A stretch of DNA of 13,722 bases from JAKAKT01 sp041305385 (GTDB lineage: Archaea; Micrarchaeota; Micrarchaeia; Burarchaeales; JAKAKT01): positions 1-13,722 of the forward strand of contig JBFYLO010000032.1 in the NCBI GenBank assembly GCA_041305385.1. The letters are read 5' to 3'. Below, in pieces: positions 1 to 7,946 of the stretch. Position 1 is the first letter of the stretch, and every line of letters begins with the position of its first letter. A model generated the notes under the pieces. The model made no database searches, was not told the origin of the DNA, and was given only the letters and a program-made list of their open reading frames with translations. The position numbers and the translations under genes were made by a program.

Positions 1-303
1 GATGAGCTCGAGGAGCTCTTCAAGAGCAGCATTCCCGTGGAGCCCAAGGGCGAGATTGAGGTCTCCGAAAGGGAGGAGGGAGACCGCTTTTCGATAATGA
101 TAAAGATTGCCGAGCTTCTGCCTCTCGACCACCCTTCGCACGTCCTCCAAACCAGGGCTTGAATAGTTGAAAAGGGGCCCCTCGGCTTGCTCGGCAATCT
201 TTATCATTATCGAAAAGCGGTCTCCCTCCTCCCTTTCGGAGACCTCAATCTCGCCCTTGGGCTCCACGGGAATGCTGCTCTTGAAGAGCTCCTCGAGCTC
301 ATC
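1..303. repeat. 115-bp perfect inverted repeat (arms 1-115 and 189-303, spacer 116-188)
   Basis: Positions 1-115 are the exact reverse complement of 189-303; pairing breaks at 116/188. The spacer is 73 bases. The right arm and spacer read naturally as the continuation of the His-rich minus-strand gene, while the left arm is the same sequence turned round. Because the left arm starts at base 1, the repeat may extend further left. A perfect long fold-back at a sequence end is typical of chimeras from strand-displacement amplification or of assembly errors. A genuine cruciform-forming repeat is the less likely alternative. Confidence 0.93.
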
Positions 304-909
304 GGAACTCATTCCGCCTATCTCAAGGCCCTCCCCGGGTTCCATGCAGTTTATTTTTTTCGGCAGGGTAGCGCCCAGGAATTTCGCTATCCCGGATTTT
401 TCAATCGTAAGGCTCTTCTCAACCCCGAGTTTCCCGGTTATCTTTATTTCAACCGAGCCCCCGTGCTCCTCCATTTCCATCCTGTTCATCATGCTGCTCT
501 CAAAGTGCGTCAGGAGAGGGGCAGCCTCAGGTTCAATCTTTTTGGCAGGGGCAGGTTTGGTTTTTTCAGCAGGAATTTCCACTTTCAGTGGAGCCGGAGT
601 TTTCGCAGCCTTCTGTTTCTCTTCAGTTTTCTTTCCCTCATGGGGCTTCTCGGGCTTATGGAGTTTCTCCTTTTTCCCTGCGAGCTGCCTCTTTATCTGC
701 TCATGGAGCGGCAGGTGCCCGTGGGGGCTCTCCTTGAGGTGTTCGTGGTCCTCTGGCCCATGCTTCTCCTCGTGAGGTTGGTGGGGCATGTGTGCTGAGT
801 GAAGAATATGTGAAGGGCTTTCAGTGTGATGGGGCTTTTCCCCAGCCTTCGGATGCTCGTGAATTTTTTCTTCCTTAAAGTGTTTTCCAGACTCCTTTTT
901 CCTAGCCAC
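1..909 (-). CDS. His-rich protein of unknown function, third gene of the cheB operon (3' end beyond the window)
   Basis: The frame opens at a GTG (909-907) that overlaps the TAG stop of the upstream cheB gene by 8 bases. A good ribosome binding site (GAGGTGG, 915-921) lies 5 bases before it. The frame stays open for 303 codons to the window edge. Residues 1-90 contain 18 histidines among Lys, Glu and Pro, suggesting a disordered, possibly metal-binding segment. Residues 100-135 are rich in Ala, Pro and Lys, like a linker. From about 140 a more ordered alpha/beta sequence begins (VEIKITGKLGVEKSLTIEK and onward). I do not recognise the family, and no HPt or kinase motif is visible. Overlap with cheB suggests coupled translation and a shared role. 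Caution: residues after about 265 (positions 1-115) are encoded by the inverted copy of 189-303, so that part may not be genuine protein sequence. Strand and start are well supported; function is unknown. Confidence 0.7.
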   Translation of the reverse strand, partial: MARKKESGKHFKEEKIHEHPKAGEKPHHTESPSHILHSAHMPHQPHEEKHGPEDHEHLKESPHGHLPLHEQIKRQLAGKKEKLHKPEKPHEGKKTEEKQKAAKTPAPLKVEIPAEKTKPAPAKKIEPEAAPLLTHFESSMMNRMEMEEHGGSVEIKITGKLGVEKSLTIEKSGIAKFLGATLPKKINCMEPGEGLEIGGMSSDELEELFKSSIPVEPKGEIEVSEREEGDRFSIMIKIAEQAEGPLFNYSSPGLEDVRRVVERQKLGNLYHYRKAVSLLPFGDLNLALGLHGNAALEELLELI

Positions 910-1969
910 TGGTACCACCTCTTTCGAGAAGCTCGAGTATTTTCGCGGGAATGTCCTCAATCGTGAGCACATAATCGACTACAGCGCACTTTATCGCCTC
1001 CTTCGGCATATGGGGGCTTGCGCATCCACAGGTCGGGTCCTGCACTATCGTCACCGCTCCAACTGCCTTGAGGGCAGCGAGGCCCGCGACCCCGTCAGTC
1101 GTATCGCCTGTCAGGAGAACCCCAATCCCGTCCTTGCCGCAGGTCTCGGCAACAGACTTGAGCATCACATCAAAGCTTGCCCCCCCGCCGCCAGTCACCG
1201 GCTGCTTGCGGAGGACCAGGCATTCTTCCTCCCTCTTGACGACAATGTCGTTCTCCTCGGGAGCAAAGGTCACCTGCCCGTTGCGCAGCACGTCCCCGTC
1301 GTTTGCAATGCTCACCGTGAGGCCAGTGGTCTCGTTCAGCTTCGCTGGCATGTCTTTCATCAATATTTTCGTGAACTTGCTGTGCATCTGCTGCATTATG
1401 ACGATGGCTGCAGGCATGTTCTTTCGGAGCATGGTGGCGAGTCTCCTGATTTCCTGGGGCCCCCCCGTCGAGGCGCAAATCACCACAATCTTCTTCGCCG
1501 GGTCCGCGGAATCCTGCTTCAGCTGGACGCTTTTGGTTATCTCATCGCTTGTCTTGGCCTCCCTGTAGAGCTTCGCCTTTGCCGCGTCCTTTATGGCGCG
1601 GATTAGGTCCACTTTCATCTTGTCTATGTCAGCCGAGGCAGTGCCCGAGGGCTTCTGCACCATTCCCACTGCCCCTCTCTTAAGCGCCTCTGCGCTGGCC
1701 TCAGCCCCCTCCTTGGTGGACGAGCTTATCACGACAACGCGGGTGGCGGGCTTCTCCTTCATGATGTTGGCGAGGGCCGTCAATCCATCCATCCCGGGCA
1801 TCTGCAAATCGAGGGTCACGACCTCCGGGGATTTTTTCTTTACCTCCTCGAGGGCTGTGGGCCCGTCAGCAGCATCCCCCAAAATCATTATCTCAGGGTC
1901 AGAGCTAAGGATTTTCCGCAGCATCATGCGCATAAATCTTGAATCATCGACTATAAGGACCGTGGCCAT
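902..1969 (-). CDS. cheB: CheB-type chemotaxis response regulator / protein-glutamate methylesterase homologue, catalytic His replaced
   Basis: The product has 355 residues, the usual size for CheB. An N-terminal receiver domain (about 1-125) has the acidic pair D8-D9, phosphoacceptor D54 in TLDLQMPGMDG, the S/T patch ISSST (81-85) and K106 in QKPSG. A linker leads to a CheB methylesterase domain (about 158-350) with CASTGGP (nucleophile S167) and TDGVAGL (D292). In the known family, phosphorylated CheB removes methyl groups from chemoreceptor glutamates. Here the QHMP motif reads QQMH: Gln194 stands where the catalytic His belongs, and a His (196) sits two residues later. The Met of the TGM motif is also Asp (TGDTTDG). 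Esterase activity is therefore doubtful. The ATG at 1969 follows a purine-rich AAGGGGG site. The gene starts 26 bases after the giant surface protein gene and overlaps the His-rich gene, so the three are probably co-transcribed. No chemotaxis kinase or methyltransferase is visible. Confidence 0.93.
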   Translation of the reverse strand: MATVLIVDDSRFMRMMLRKILSSDPEIMILGDAADGPTALEEVKKKSPEVVTLDLQMPGMDGLTALANIMKEKPATRVVVISSSTKEGAEASAEALKRGAVGMVQKPSGTASADIDKMKVDLIRAIKDAAKAKLYREAKTSDEITKSVQLKQDSADPAKKIVVICASTGGPQEIRRLATMLRKNMPAAIVIMQQMHSKFTKILMKDMPAKLNETTGLTVSIANDGDVLRNGQVTFAPEENDIVVKREEECLVLRKQPVTGGGGASFDVMLKSVAETCGKDGIGVLLTGDTTDGVAGLAALKAVGAVTIVQDPTCGCASPHMPKEAIKCAVVDYVLTIEDIPAKILELLERGGTSG

Positions 1970-1995
1970 ATTCCCCCTTTTCAGGTAAAGAGTGG

Positions 1996-4900
1996 TTAAC
2001 CTTGCTTTATATTAGTTATAGTCTGGCTTTCCTGCGTTCGCTTGCCTGCCCTGGGGACGGATTTGGGCTCAGGCGGCGGTCCGGCCTTCCTGCCTCTCAA
2101 CAGGAAGATGGCAACTATCCCGAGCAGAAGAAGAACCGAGACTCCCCCGACCAGAAGCGCGTTCGAGTCGCCTTCGTCCTTTTTCGGAAGCTTCAGAAGA
2201 GAGGCGCTTCTCTTCTGCACATAACTCGACAGCACTACGGAGTCGGCGAGCCTCCCCTCGGAAAGAGCCTTTTCAGAATCAGAGAGATATCCCCTCAGCA
2301 CTGCAATCTCCTTCCCGATGTCCTCCTCGCCTCCCCTGATTTCAGCAAGCTGGTCGAGGGCCATGGCCGAGTTTTCCCTGCTCCTCCCAGCCCTGTTCTG
2401 GAGGGAGAGAAATTCCGCGGAGAAGCTTGCGCCCAGGGCCTCAAGCTCGTTTACTTCATCGAACGCAATCTTCAGGTTCTGGGCGTTTTTAATCACGAAC
2501 TCGCTCCCGTTTTTCGTCCCGAGAACATTCTCGAGATGCTTCGCGATTCCGTCTATCTTTTTCCCGGCGTCATTCAGGCTGAACGAGGGCTCAGGGGCCC
2601 CGGTTTTTCCAACCCTGGTCTCGGAGACCATGAACGCATTCCCAAGTTCCTGGAGCTGTTCCTTCAGCTGCAAAGCTGATTTCCGGTATCCTGCTGAAAG
2701 GAGTTCGAATTTCGAGTACCACGCTTCCGCCATGCCATCAATCACCAGCGAAGAGTTGGCAGCCCCTCTTTCGGCCTTCTCGAGCAGGGGCATTGCGCCC
2801 AGGTAGTTCCCCCTGCCGAGCTCAGCTTCGGCCTCGCGGAGAATCGCCTCGTTGGCTTCTATCTCCGAAACAATCCCCCCGGTGTTTTCGAGCTGGGAGA
2901 GGAGAAGCGCGTTCCTCTTCGCCATGGCCAGTTGGGATGATGCGCTGTCCCTTTTCCTGAACAGCTGCTCATACCCGAGCTTCCCCACTTTCTCAATCCC
3001 GGTTTCAGCAGCAGCGAGCGCCTCTTCGTAATTTCCCTCAGAGGCGAGCAACTTCGACGCGCCGTATTTTTCAACTGCAGCCTCAAGAGCTTTGGTCTCA
3101 TTGGCAGTCTCATAACCCATGGCGCGCATTTCAGAGATGCTCAGGTTGGCGGCTTCGATTTTTTTCAGGAGGGCATTGAGCTCCTCGTCAAGAAGCCTCT
3201 GATTCTCTTCGCTTCCCTGAAGCTCCTTCTCAATCCTGTCCCTGGCCTCCTCGAGAATCCCTATGGCTTTCTTGTAAGCGCCCGTCTGTATCATCCCGTC
3301 TGCGCGGGCGAGTTCGTCCCCTGCCCAGGTGTTTGACAGGTTGAGGGTCCGCACCAGAAACTCGGTCTCATTATAGAGGCGCTTCGCAAGCGAAATCTCA
3401 TCGTTTACTTTTACGGAAATCCTGAAAGACGAGTTCGCCCCGGGCACGAGCTCCCCGACGGTCCAGGAGATTCTCCCGCCGTCCCCGCTCCTTTCAATCA
3501 TCAGGTTTTCCGGCTCGGATCCGCTGAAGCCGGTGACAGTGGCGTCCCCCTCCTTGAGGGCAGGTTCGAACACATAGACCGGCGCATCCTTTACTGCGAA
3601 ATTGCTGCTGACATCGACAACATAGCTGAAGGTATTCGCAGCATCAAAGGGGCTTTCGGCAGCCCGCTTGCTTACTGTTATCGGGTTCTGGAACACAAAT
3701 TCCGCTGTGAGGAGGTTGTCGCCCTTCCTGCTTTCCCCGAAAACGTTCGCAACGACTCCAGTTCCGCTGGGCCATACCTCGACTTCGGCGCCCACGCCGT
3801 TAATATCCGCAGATGAGAGGGCCGGCCTCTCGGGGAGGGCAATCCCGGCCTGGACAGTCGTTCCAATTTTTGAGATGAACCTGAGGCTGACTTTCCTTAT
3901 GAGGGCATTCGGCCAGACAAACCGGTCCTCTGTGTTTTTTGACCTGGTCTCCCCGATTGTTTTGTTGCCTCTGAACGCAACGCGATACTGGCCCTTCGGG
4001 TCCACCTTCTTCAAAAGCACGAGCAGCTTTCCGTCCGCATAGGCGACGTTCTCAATCTCCGGCGACTTTTCGGTTATCTCCGCGCTGCTGACAGCCAGCT
4101 CAAGCTGGACCTCGGGGGCCACTGGTCCGGAATATCCCGTCTCCAGGGTGTTCCGGAGCACGACCTCCACGGAAACAGGGGCGCTCCCATCGAGGACCTG
4201 GACGCCTTCGAAAATAATCCTCGATTCCGAATTCTCCTCGAGGTTCTTCTGTATCATCACCGCCTTGTAGCGGGCTATCTTCTCCGAGAACCGTTCATAG
4301 AACGATTCGAGCTTCTTGTACTCCCCGAGCGCGAGCCTTGGGGAGATGGCCCCGTTTTCCACGAACTTGTCCTCATAGTCCTCGAAAAGGCCGTAATCGT
4401 CCTGAAGCTCGGCTATGGGCCTCTTGCCAGGCTCAAAGGAGCCGGATATCTCCTCCCTAAGGTCCTCGAGGCCGGAGTATTTGAGCTGCGCCCTCCTCTC
4501 GATTTCGGTCTGGTACTCTTTGCACGTCGAGATGATTGACTCGAGCACCCCGCGCTTGGCAACCCCCAGGAGCCCTTCAGCGGAGTCCGCATAGTCGCTC
4601 TCGACGGAAACATCGAGCCCGTCAGCCCGGGCTTTCTCGAGGGTTTTCTTCAGCCCGGCAATCGATTTTTTTGCCGTTCCCCTCGTATCCTCCAAATAGA
4701 CAGTCGGCGATGAAAGTGCTGCGAGCACCTCCCCATAAAGGCCTATTGACTCCGAATAAGTCTTGAGAGCAGTCCCGGGCTTGGCACTTCCGGCTGTCTC
4801 AGCCTTCGCCTCAGCCTTCTCATATTTCGAGAGCGCAGATTGGTAAAGCTCCTTTTCATCCAGGGTTGTCGGGGAGAATCCCTCAATCGCGCCTTTTGCA

Positions 4901-6081
4901 CTCGACCCTTTCTGGGACGCAAGGCTGCGAGCTCTTTCGAGGAGGGTTGCAACAAGGGCGTCTGCACCCCGGATTTCCGTTTCAGCCCCCCTGGCTTTCT
5001 CTAGGCACTCGCCAGCTTTCATTATGCCGACGGCAAGGTAGTTCTCCTCTTTCCTCCTCGCCGTCTCCCTGGCGTCGGCAATCGTCTGCTCCGCGCCCTG
5101 TTCAAAGCCCTTGTTGTCGACCAGGAGGGCAGCCCGCTTGAGCGATTCGGCAGGGGACCTGTCCCCTTTCCCCCACCTGAAGCTTCCATCGTAAAACTCA
5201 ACAACGCGCTCCCCGTCTATGCTCCCGTACTCATCCCCCTTCATCCTGCTTATCTCAGCATTAAGAGCGGAGATTCTGCCCTCGCAAAGTCTCTCGAGCT
5301 GGACATACTCAGTTTCCATTTGTTCAAGCGCAGCCTTGGAGTCCCTCCGGGCGTTCACTATGTTTGAGAAAACCGATTGGTCCGAAGCGGAGATGAGCTC
5401 AATCGCATCCGCGAGATTCCCGAATTCACTTGGCTTTCCGCTCTCAGAGATTTCCTTCGTTATCCCCAGTGTTCTTGCATACTTGTTCCCCAGCCCATCT
5501 CCAACTGTCTGTTCCTTCTCGATTGCAGCGAGCGCCTCCTTCATGCTGTTGTATGCTCCGCTCGCTCCACCCGTGTAGTTCTTCATCCCTGCGCCGGCCC
5601 ATTCGAGCCTGCTCGCCTCCTCATCAAGGACCCGCATCGCATCGTTCCCGCCTGCTGCGGATTCGGAGAGGGCGGCGAGCCCGAAGACCGTTCCTTCGGA
5701 TTCCCTGGTCGAGGCTATGACACCGAAGAAAAGCCTGTTTGAGTCAGAAGAAACCATTGAATAGAAGAAACGCCAAAAGGAAGCCTCTGCCAACCTCTCC
5801 TTGGCCAGCCTCACGTCCCTGTCGCCCGCTTCAAAGCGCGCGAGGCTGCCTGAAAAGGCTTTCCGCTCCTCGTCGGTCAGGGCATCGATGACCTTTTTGC
5901 TTGTCACGTTGGCATCCCGGACCCCAAGCTCCCGGTTCCACCTGTAGGGCTCTTCCGGGTTCAGCAGCCATGTCGGGTCCCAGCCGTAGCTGTAGGTCGT
6001 TGGAATCTTCTCAATTTCGGAAAAACCGGAAATAGGCAGGATGAGCGCCGAGAGCAGCAGAAGAGCAAGGAGTTTTCGCAT
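1996..6081 (-). CDS. Giant surface-anchored coiled-coil protein, unknown function
   Basis: The ATG at 6081 is chosen over an upstream in-frame TTG (6093) because GGGAGGTG lies just before it; this gives 1361 residues. Residues 1-20 form a signal peptide (MRKLLALLLLSALILPISG). Residues 20-615 are mostly charged, alanine-rich helices, probably coiled coils, after a short Trp/Pro/Tyr-rich start. Residues 615-915 are beta-rich with Ig-like or fibronectin-like texture. Residues 915-1306 return to long helices with heptad-like Leu/Ile/Ala spacing and NxS/T sites. One transmembrane helix (1307-1328) is followed by a 33-residue basic, Pro-containing tail. The likely topology is outside the cell with a single C-terminal anchor. 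I recognise no named family. The tail is too short for a HAMP or chemoreceptor signalling domain. As first gene of the operon with cheB it could be a sensor, a scaffold or an adhesin; this is inference. Several open frames on the other strand are composition shadows. Confidence 0.9.
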   Translation of the reverse strand: MRKLLALLLLSALILPISGFSEIEKIPTTYSYGWDPTWLLNPEEPYRWNRELGVRDANVTSKKVIDALTDEERKAFSGSLARFEAGDRDVRLAKERLAEASFWRFFYSMVSSDSNRLFFGVIASTRESEGTVFGLAALSESAAGGNDAMRVLDEEASRLEWAGAGMKNYTGGASGAYNSMKEALAAIEKEQTVGDGLGNKYARTLGITKEISESGKPSEFGNLADAIELISASDQSVFSNIVNARRDSKAALEQMETEYVQLERLCEGRISALNAEISRMKGDEYGSIDGERVVEFYDGSFRWGKGDRSPAESLKRAALLVDNKGFEQGAEQTIADARETARRKEENYLAVGIMKAGECLEKARGAETEIRGADALVATLLERARSLASQKGSSAKGAIEGFSPTTLDEKELYQSALSKYEKAEAKAETAGSAKPGTALKTYSESIGLYGEVLAALSSPTVYLEDTRGTAKKSIAGLKKTLEKARADGLDVSVESDYADSAEGLLGVAKRGVLESIISTCKEYQTEIERRAQLKYSGLEDLREEISGSFEPGKRPIAELQDDYGLFEDYEDKFVENGAISPRLALGEYKKLESFYERFSEKIARYKAVMIQKNLEENSESRIIFEGVQVLDGSAPVSVEVVLRNTLETGYSGPVAPEVQLELAVSSAEITEKSPEIENVAYADGKLLVLLKKVDPKGQYRVAFRGNKTIGETRSKNTEDRFVWPNALIRKVSLRFISKIGTTVQAGIALPERPALSSADINGVGAEVEVWPSGTGVVANVFGESRKGDNLLTAEFVFQNPITVSKRAAESPFDAANTFSYVVDVSSNFAVKDAPVYVFEPALKEGDATVTGFSGSEPENLMIERSGDGGRISWTVGELVPGANSSFRISVKVNDEISLAKRLYNETEFLVRTLNLSNTWAGDELARADGMIQTGAYKKAIGILEEARDRIEKELQGSEENQRLLDEELNALLKKIEAANLSISEMRAMGYETANETKALEAAVEKYGASKLLASEGNYEEALAAAETGIEKVGKLGYEQLFRKRDSASSQLAMAKRNALLLSQLENTGGIVSEIEANEAILREAEAELGRGNYLGAMPLLEKAERGAANSSLVIDGMAEAWYSKFELLSAGYRKSALQLKEQLQELGNAFMVSETRVGKTGAPEPSFSLNDAGKKIDGIAKHLENVLGTKNGSEFVIKNAQNLKIAFDEVNELEALGASFSAEFLSLQNRAGRSRENSAMALDQLAEIRGGEEDIGKEIAVLRGYLSDSEKALSEGRLADSVVLSSYVQKRSASLLKLPKKDEGDSNALLVGGVSVLLLLGIVAIFLLRGRKAGPPPEPKSVPRAGKRTQESQTITNIKQG

Positions 6082-6151
6082 TACACCTCCCAATCCCTTT
6101 TTTCATGTTATTTATTTAAATCCGCGGTTGCCCAAGGAGTAGGGCGATCCC
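6082..6151. promoter_or_regulatory. Divergent promoter between the giant surface protein and the MFS transporter
   Basis: This 70-base gap separates two divergent starts (6081 minus, 6152 plus). It contains one AT-rich block (about 6107-6120, TTATTTATTTAAA) that can act as an archaeal TATA box in either direction. For the minus strand a site GGGAGGTG lies immediately before the ATG. For the plus strand AAGGAG (6134-6139) lies 12 bases before a TTG start. Assignment of the TATA element is by eye. Confidence 0.5.
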
Positions 6152-7282
6152 TTGCGAAAGCTTCAGGCCATAAACTTCATAGATGCCATCATCGAGGCTT
6201 CGGTAATCATAGTGATTCCGCTCCTGCTGGTCTCCAGGAACGTCGATGTGGCTTCAATCGGCCTTATCCTCGCGGCATCCCCCTTCGCGTTCCTCGTGTT
6301 CAGGCTCCTGTTCGCCTCGCTCTCGGACATCATGGGGATAAGGAAATTTTTCCTCCTGAACTCGCTCTCCAATGCAATCAGCACTGTTGCCTACCTCGTT
6401 GCGTCGAATCCCCTGGGCTACAGCATCGGTAAGATTTTCGAGGGTTCGGCGAGCGCCTCCATCTGGGCAGTCAACAGGACTGCCATCAGGAACCTCTCCA
6501 AGGAGCGGGACCTGGCGGTCGACTCGGCTAAGGTCAACGGGTTCAGGATTTTTGCCTACTTCGCAGCAACCCTCCTCATAGGCTACATGCTCCAGTTGCT
6601 GTCTTTCGAATCCGCCCTGGTTCTCCTCACGGTTTTCGGGGTGGCGAACCTCTTCGTCAGTCTGACCCTCAAGGAGGCTTCGTTCACCCGGCGCCCGAGC
6701 CTCAGGCGCGTGCTCTCGCAGCTCGACGTAAGGAAAAAGCCCGGCATCCTGCTCAAATGCTCCCTGGTAATGTCGCTCGCGACCCTGGCCGGCTCGTCGC
6801 TCTACAGGCTCGTGCTCCCGCTCCATCTCGCGGCCCAGGGTTTCGACTACGGGATGATAGGGGCCATCATAGCGTTCCAGTGGCTCGCAAGGGGCTTTTC
6901 CATATTCTATGCGCTGAACAAATTCTCAGTCTCCAGGCTCGTCTACCTGGGTGCACTACTCGTTGCCTTCTCCCTGGCTGCACTTCCATTCGCCCCGCCC
7001 CTTCTGGCTTTCCCGCTGCTCATGCTCTTCGGGCTGGGGATGGGCTCAGTTGAGATAATGTGGGAGAAGATGATATCGCATTCAATACACGGGAGCAAGA
7101 CTGTGGGGAGCGACATAGGCATCATCCACGTGCTCCCGTCTCTCGCCTCGGTAATATCGCTCGGGGCAGGAGGCTTCCTCATCGGCTGGTTCGGCTTCGC
7201 CCCGCTCTTCGTCATTACCGCGGCACTTTATGCAGCCTACCTGCTGCTCGGGTTGAGGATGCTGAACTCGAACAGCAAATAG
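6152..7282 (+). CDS. Major facilitator superfamily-type transporter
   Basis: The 376-residue product is strongly hydrophobic, with enough segments for about 12 transmembrane helices. The loop after the second helix carries SDIMGIRK, matching the MFS motif A pattern (G/S-x-x-x-D-x-x-G-x-R-K/R). A central cytoplasmic loop (about 170-195: KEASFTRRPSLRRVL region) separates the two six-helix halves. Members use ion gradients to move small molecules; the substrate cannot be told from sequence. The only possible start is the TTG at 6152: an in-frame stop lies at 6140-6142 and no ATG or GTG occurs near the N-terminus. AAGGAG 12 bases upstream supports it. The gene is divergent from the giant surface protein gene. 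It ends exactly where the convergent ridA gene ends, leaving no room for a terminator. Confidence 0.87.
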   Translation: MRKLQAINFIDAIIEASVIIVIPLLLVSRNVDVASIGLILAASPFAFLVFRLLFASLSDIMGIRKFFLLNSLSNAISTVAYLVASNPLGYSIGKIFEGSASASIWAVNRTAIRNLSKERDLAVDSAKVNGFRIFAYFAATLLIGYMLQLLSFESALVLLTVFGVANLFVSLTLKEASFTRRPSLRRVLSQLDVRKKPGILLKCSLVMSLATLAGSSLYRLVLPLHLAAQGFDYGMIGAIIAFQWLARGFSIFYALNKFSVSRLVYLGALLVAFSLAALPFAPPLLAFPLLMLFGLGMGSVEIMWEKMISHSIHGSKTVGSDIGIIHVLPSLASVISLGAGGFLIGWFGFAPLFVITAALYAAYLLLGLRMLNSNSK

Positions 7283-7669
7283 TTACTCGCTCGCAATTGC
7301 GTCAATCTCTACTTTCGCCCCCAGGGGGAGCTTCGCAGCCTGGAAAGCCGTTCTCGCAGGCGGGTCTCTCCTGAAAAAAGTCCCGTAGATTTCGTTCATT
7401 TTCGCAAAATCTTCCATCTCCGAGAGCAGAACAGTGGTCTTCAAGACTTTCTCGAGAGAACTGTCCGAGGCCTCGAGCACTGCCTTAAGATTCAGGAGTG
7501 CTTGCCTCGTTTGCTCCTCAATCCCTCCCCCCACCAGCTTTCCTGTTTCCGGGTCAACCGGGAGCTGGCCTGAGCAGAAGACAAAACCATTCGCCTTAAT
7601 CGCCTGGGAATAGGGCGCCCCCGGAAGAGGAGCAGGAGCCCTGTCAGTCCTGATTATTTCGCGCTTCAT
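7283..7669 (-). CDS. ridA: RidA/YjgF/YER057c/UK114-family enamine/imine deaminase
   Basis: Known members hydrolyse reactive enamine/imine intermediates from PLP-dependent enzymes, releasing ammonia and a keto acid; the active form is a cytosolic trimer. Family hallmarks are present: a PYSQAI segment near the N-terminus, the SGQLPVDPETG block, and near the C-terminus PARTAFQAAKLPLGAKVEIDAIA with the conserved Arg that binds the substrate carboxylate. The ATG at 7669 gives 128 residues, the usual family length, and follows a partial GGATGA site. An in-frame ATG at 7681 would add four residues and overlap the toxin stop by 8 bases. The gene lies 4 bases after the RelE-like gene (or overlaps it, depending on start), so it is probably expressed with the toxin-antitoxin pair. 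Confidence 0.95.
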   Translation of the reverse strand: MKREIIRTDRAPAPLPGAPYSQAIKANGFVFCSGQLPVDPETGKLVGGGIEEQTRQALLNLKAVLEASDSSLEKVLKTTVLLSEMEDFAKMNEIYGTFFRRDPPARTAFQAAKLPLGAKVEIDAIASE

Positions 7670-7673
7670 AAAT

Positions 7674-7946
7674 TCATCCATAAATCTTGTCGTGATGGTC
7701 GTAGTCCAGTATTCTCACAATCCTATTTTTTTCATCCACTGCGTAAGTAAGTACAAAAGATTTATCGATGTGGACTCGCCTTGCCCCGTGCATATCTCCG
7801 CGCAACGGTTTGAAGCGGAATGGATTCTCGAGAATCTGTTCGATTTTTTTGTCAATAATTCCTAGTTGTTCACGGTCCTTTTTTTCAAGTTTTTTGAATT
7901 TAACATCTGCTTCCTTGGAAATCTCAAGGGCATACGTCATGTTCAT
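7674..7946 (-). CDS. RelE/ParE-superfamily toxin (type II toxin-antitoxin)
   Basis: The product has 90 residues, the usual size for RelE-fold toxins. After an N-terminal strand (YALEISKEADVKFKKL) come two charged helices ending in ILENPFRFKPLRGD, a typical RelE/ParE stretch. A basic strand follows (GARRVHIDKSFVLTYAVDE) and then the C-terminal strand with RILDYDHHDKIYG. The DHHD-x-x-Y ending is common in bacterial and archaeal RelE-like mRNA interferases. Such toxins cut mRNA in the ribosome, or poison gyrase in the ParE branch; which applies here cannot be decided. The ATG at 7946 overlaps the antitoxin stop in ATGA, the classic translational coupling; ATG 7940 is an alternative. The TGA stop precedes ridA by 4 bases. 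Confidence 0.9.
   Translation of the reverse strand: MNMTYALEISKEADVKFKKLEKKDREQLGIIDKKIEQILENPFRFKPLRGDMHGARRVHIDKSFVLTYAVDEKNRIVRILDYDHHDKIYG

Noticed and set aside
187..798. Long plus-strand open frames opposite the His-rich gene
   Set aside because: They lack a convincing start context, and the minus strand has a better-supported gene with a binding site, overlap with cheB and natural composition. Part of the opening also lies in the inverted repeat.
1010..1606. Plus-strand open frames of up to 198 codons across cheB
   Set aside because: The minus strand encodes clear receiver and CheB domains here; the opposite frames are side effects of GC-rich codon use.
1996..2100. Chemoreceptor signalling domain at the C-terminus of the giant protein
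   Set aside because: Only 33 residues follow the membrane helix, basic and Pro-containing, with no HAMP or MCP hairpin.
2002..5742. Several plus-strand open frames opposite the giant surface protein
   Set aside because: They are scattered over different frames, have low-complexity Ser/Arg/Pro-rich products and no start signals, while the minus frame is continuous over 4.1 kb.
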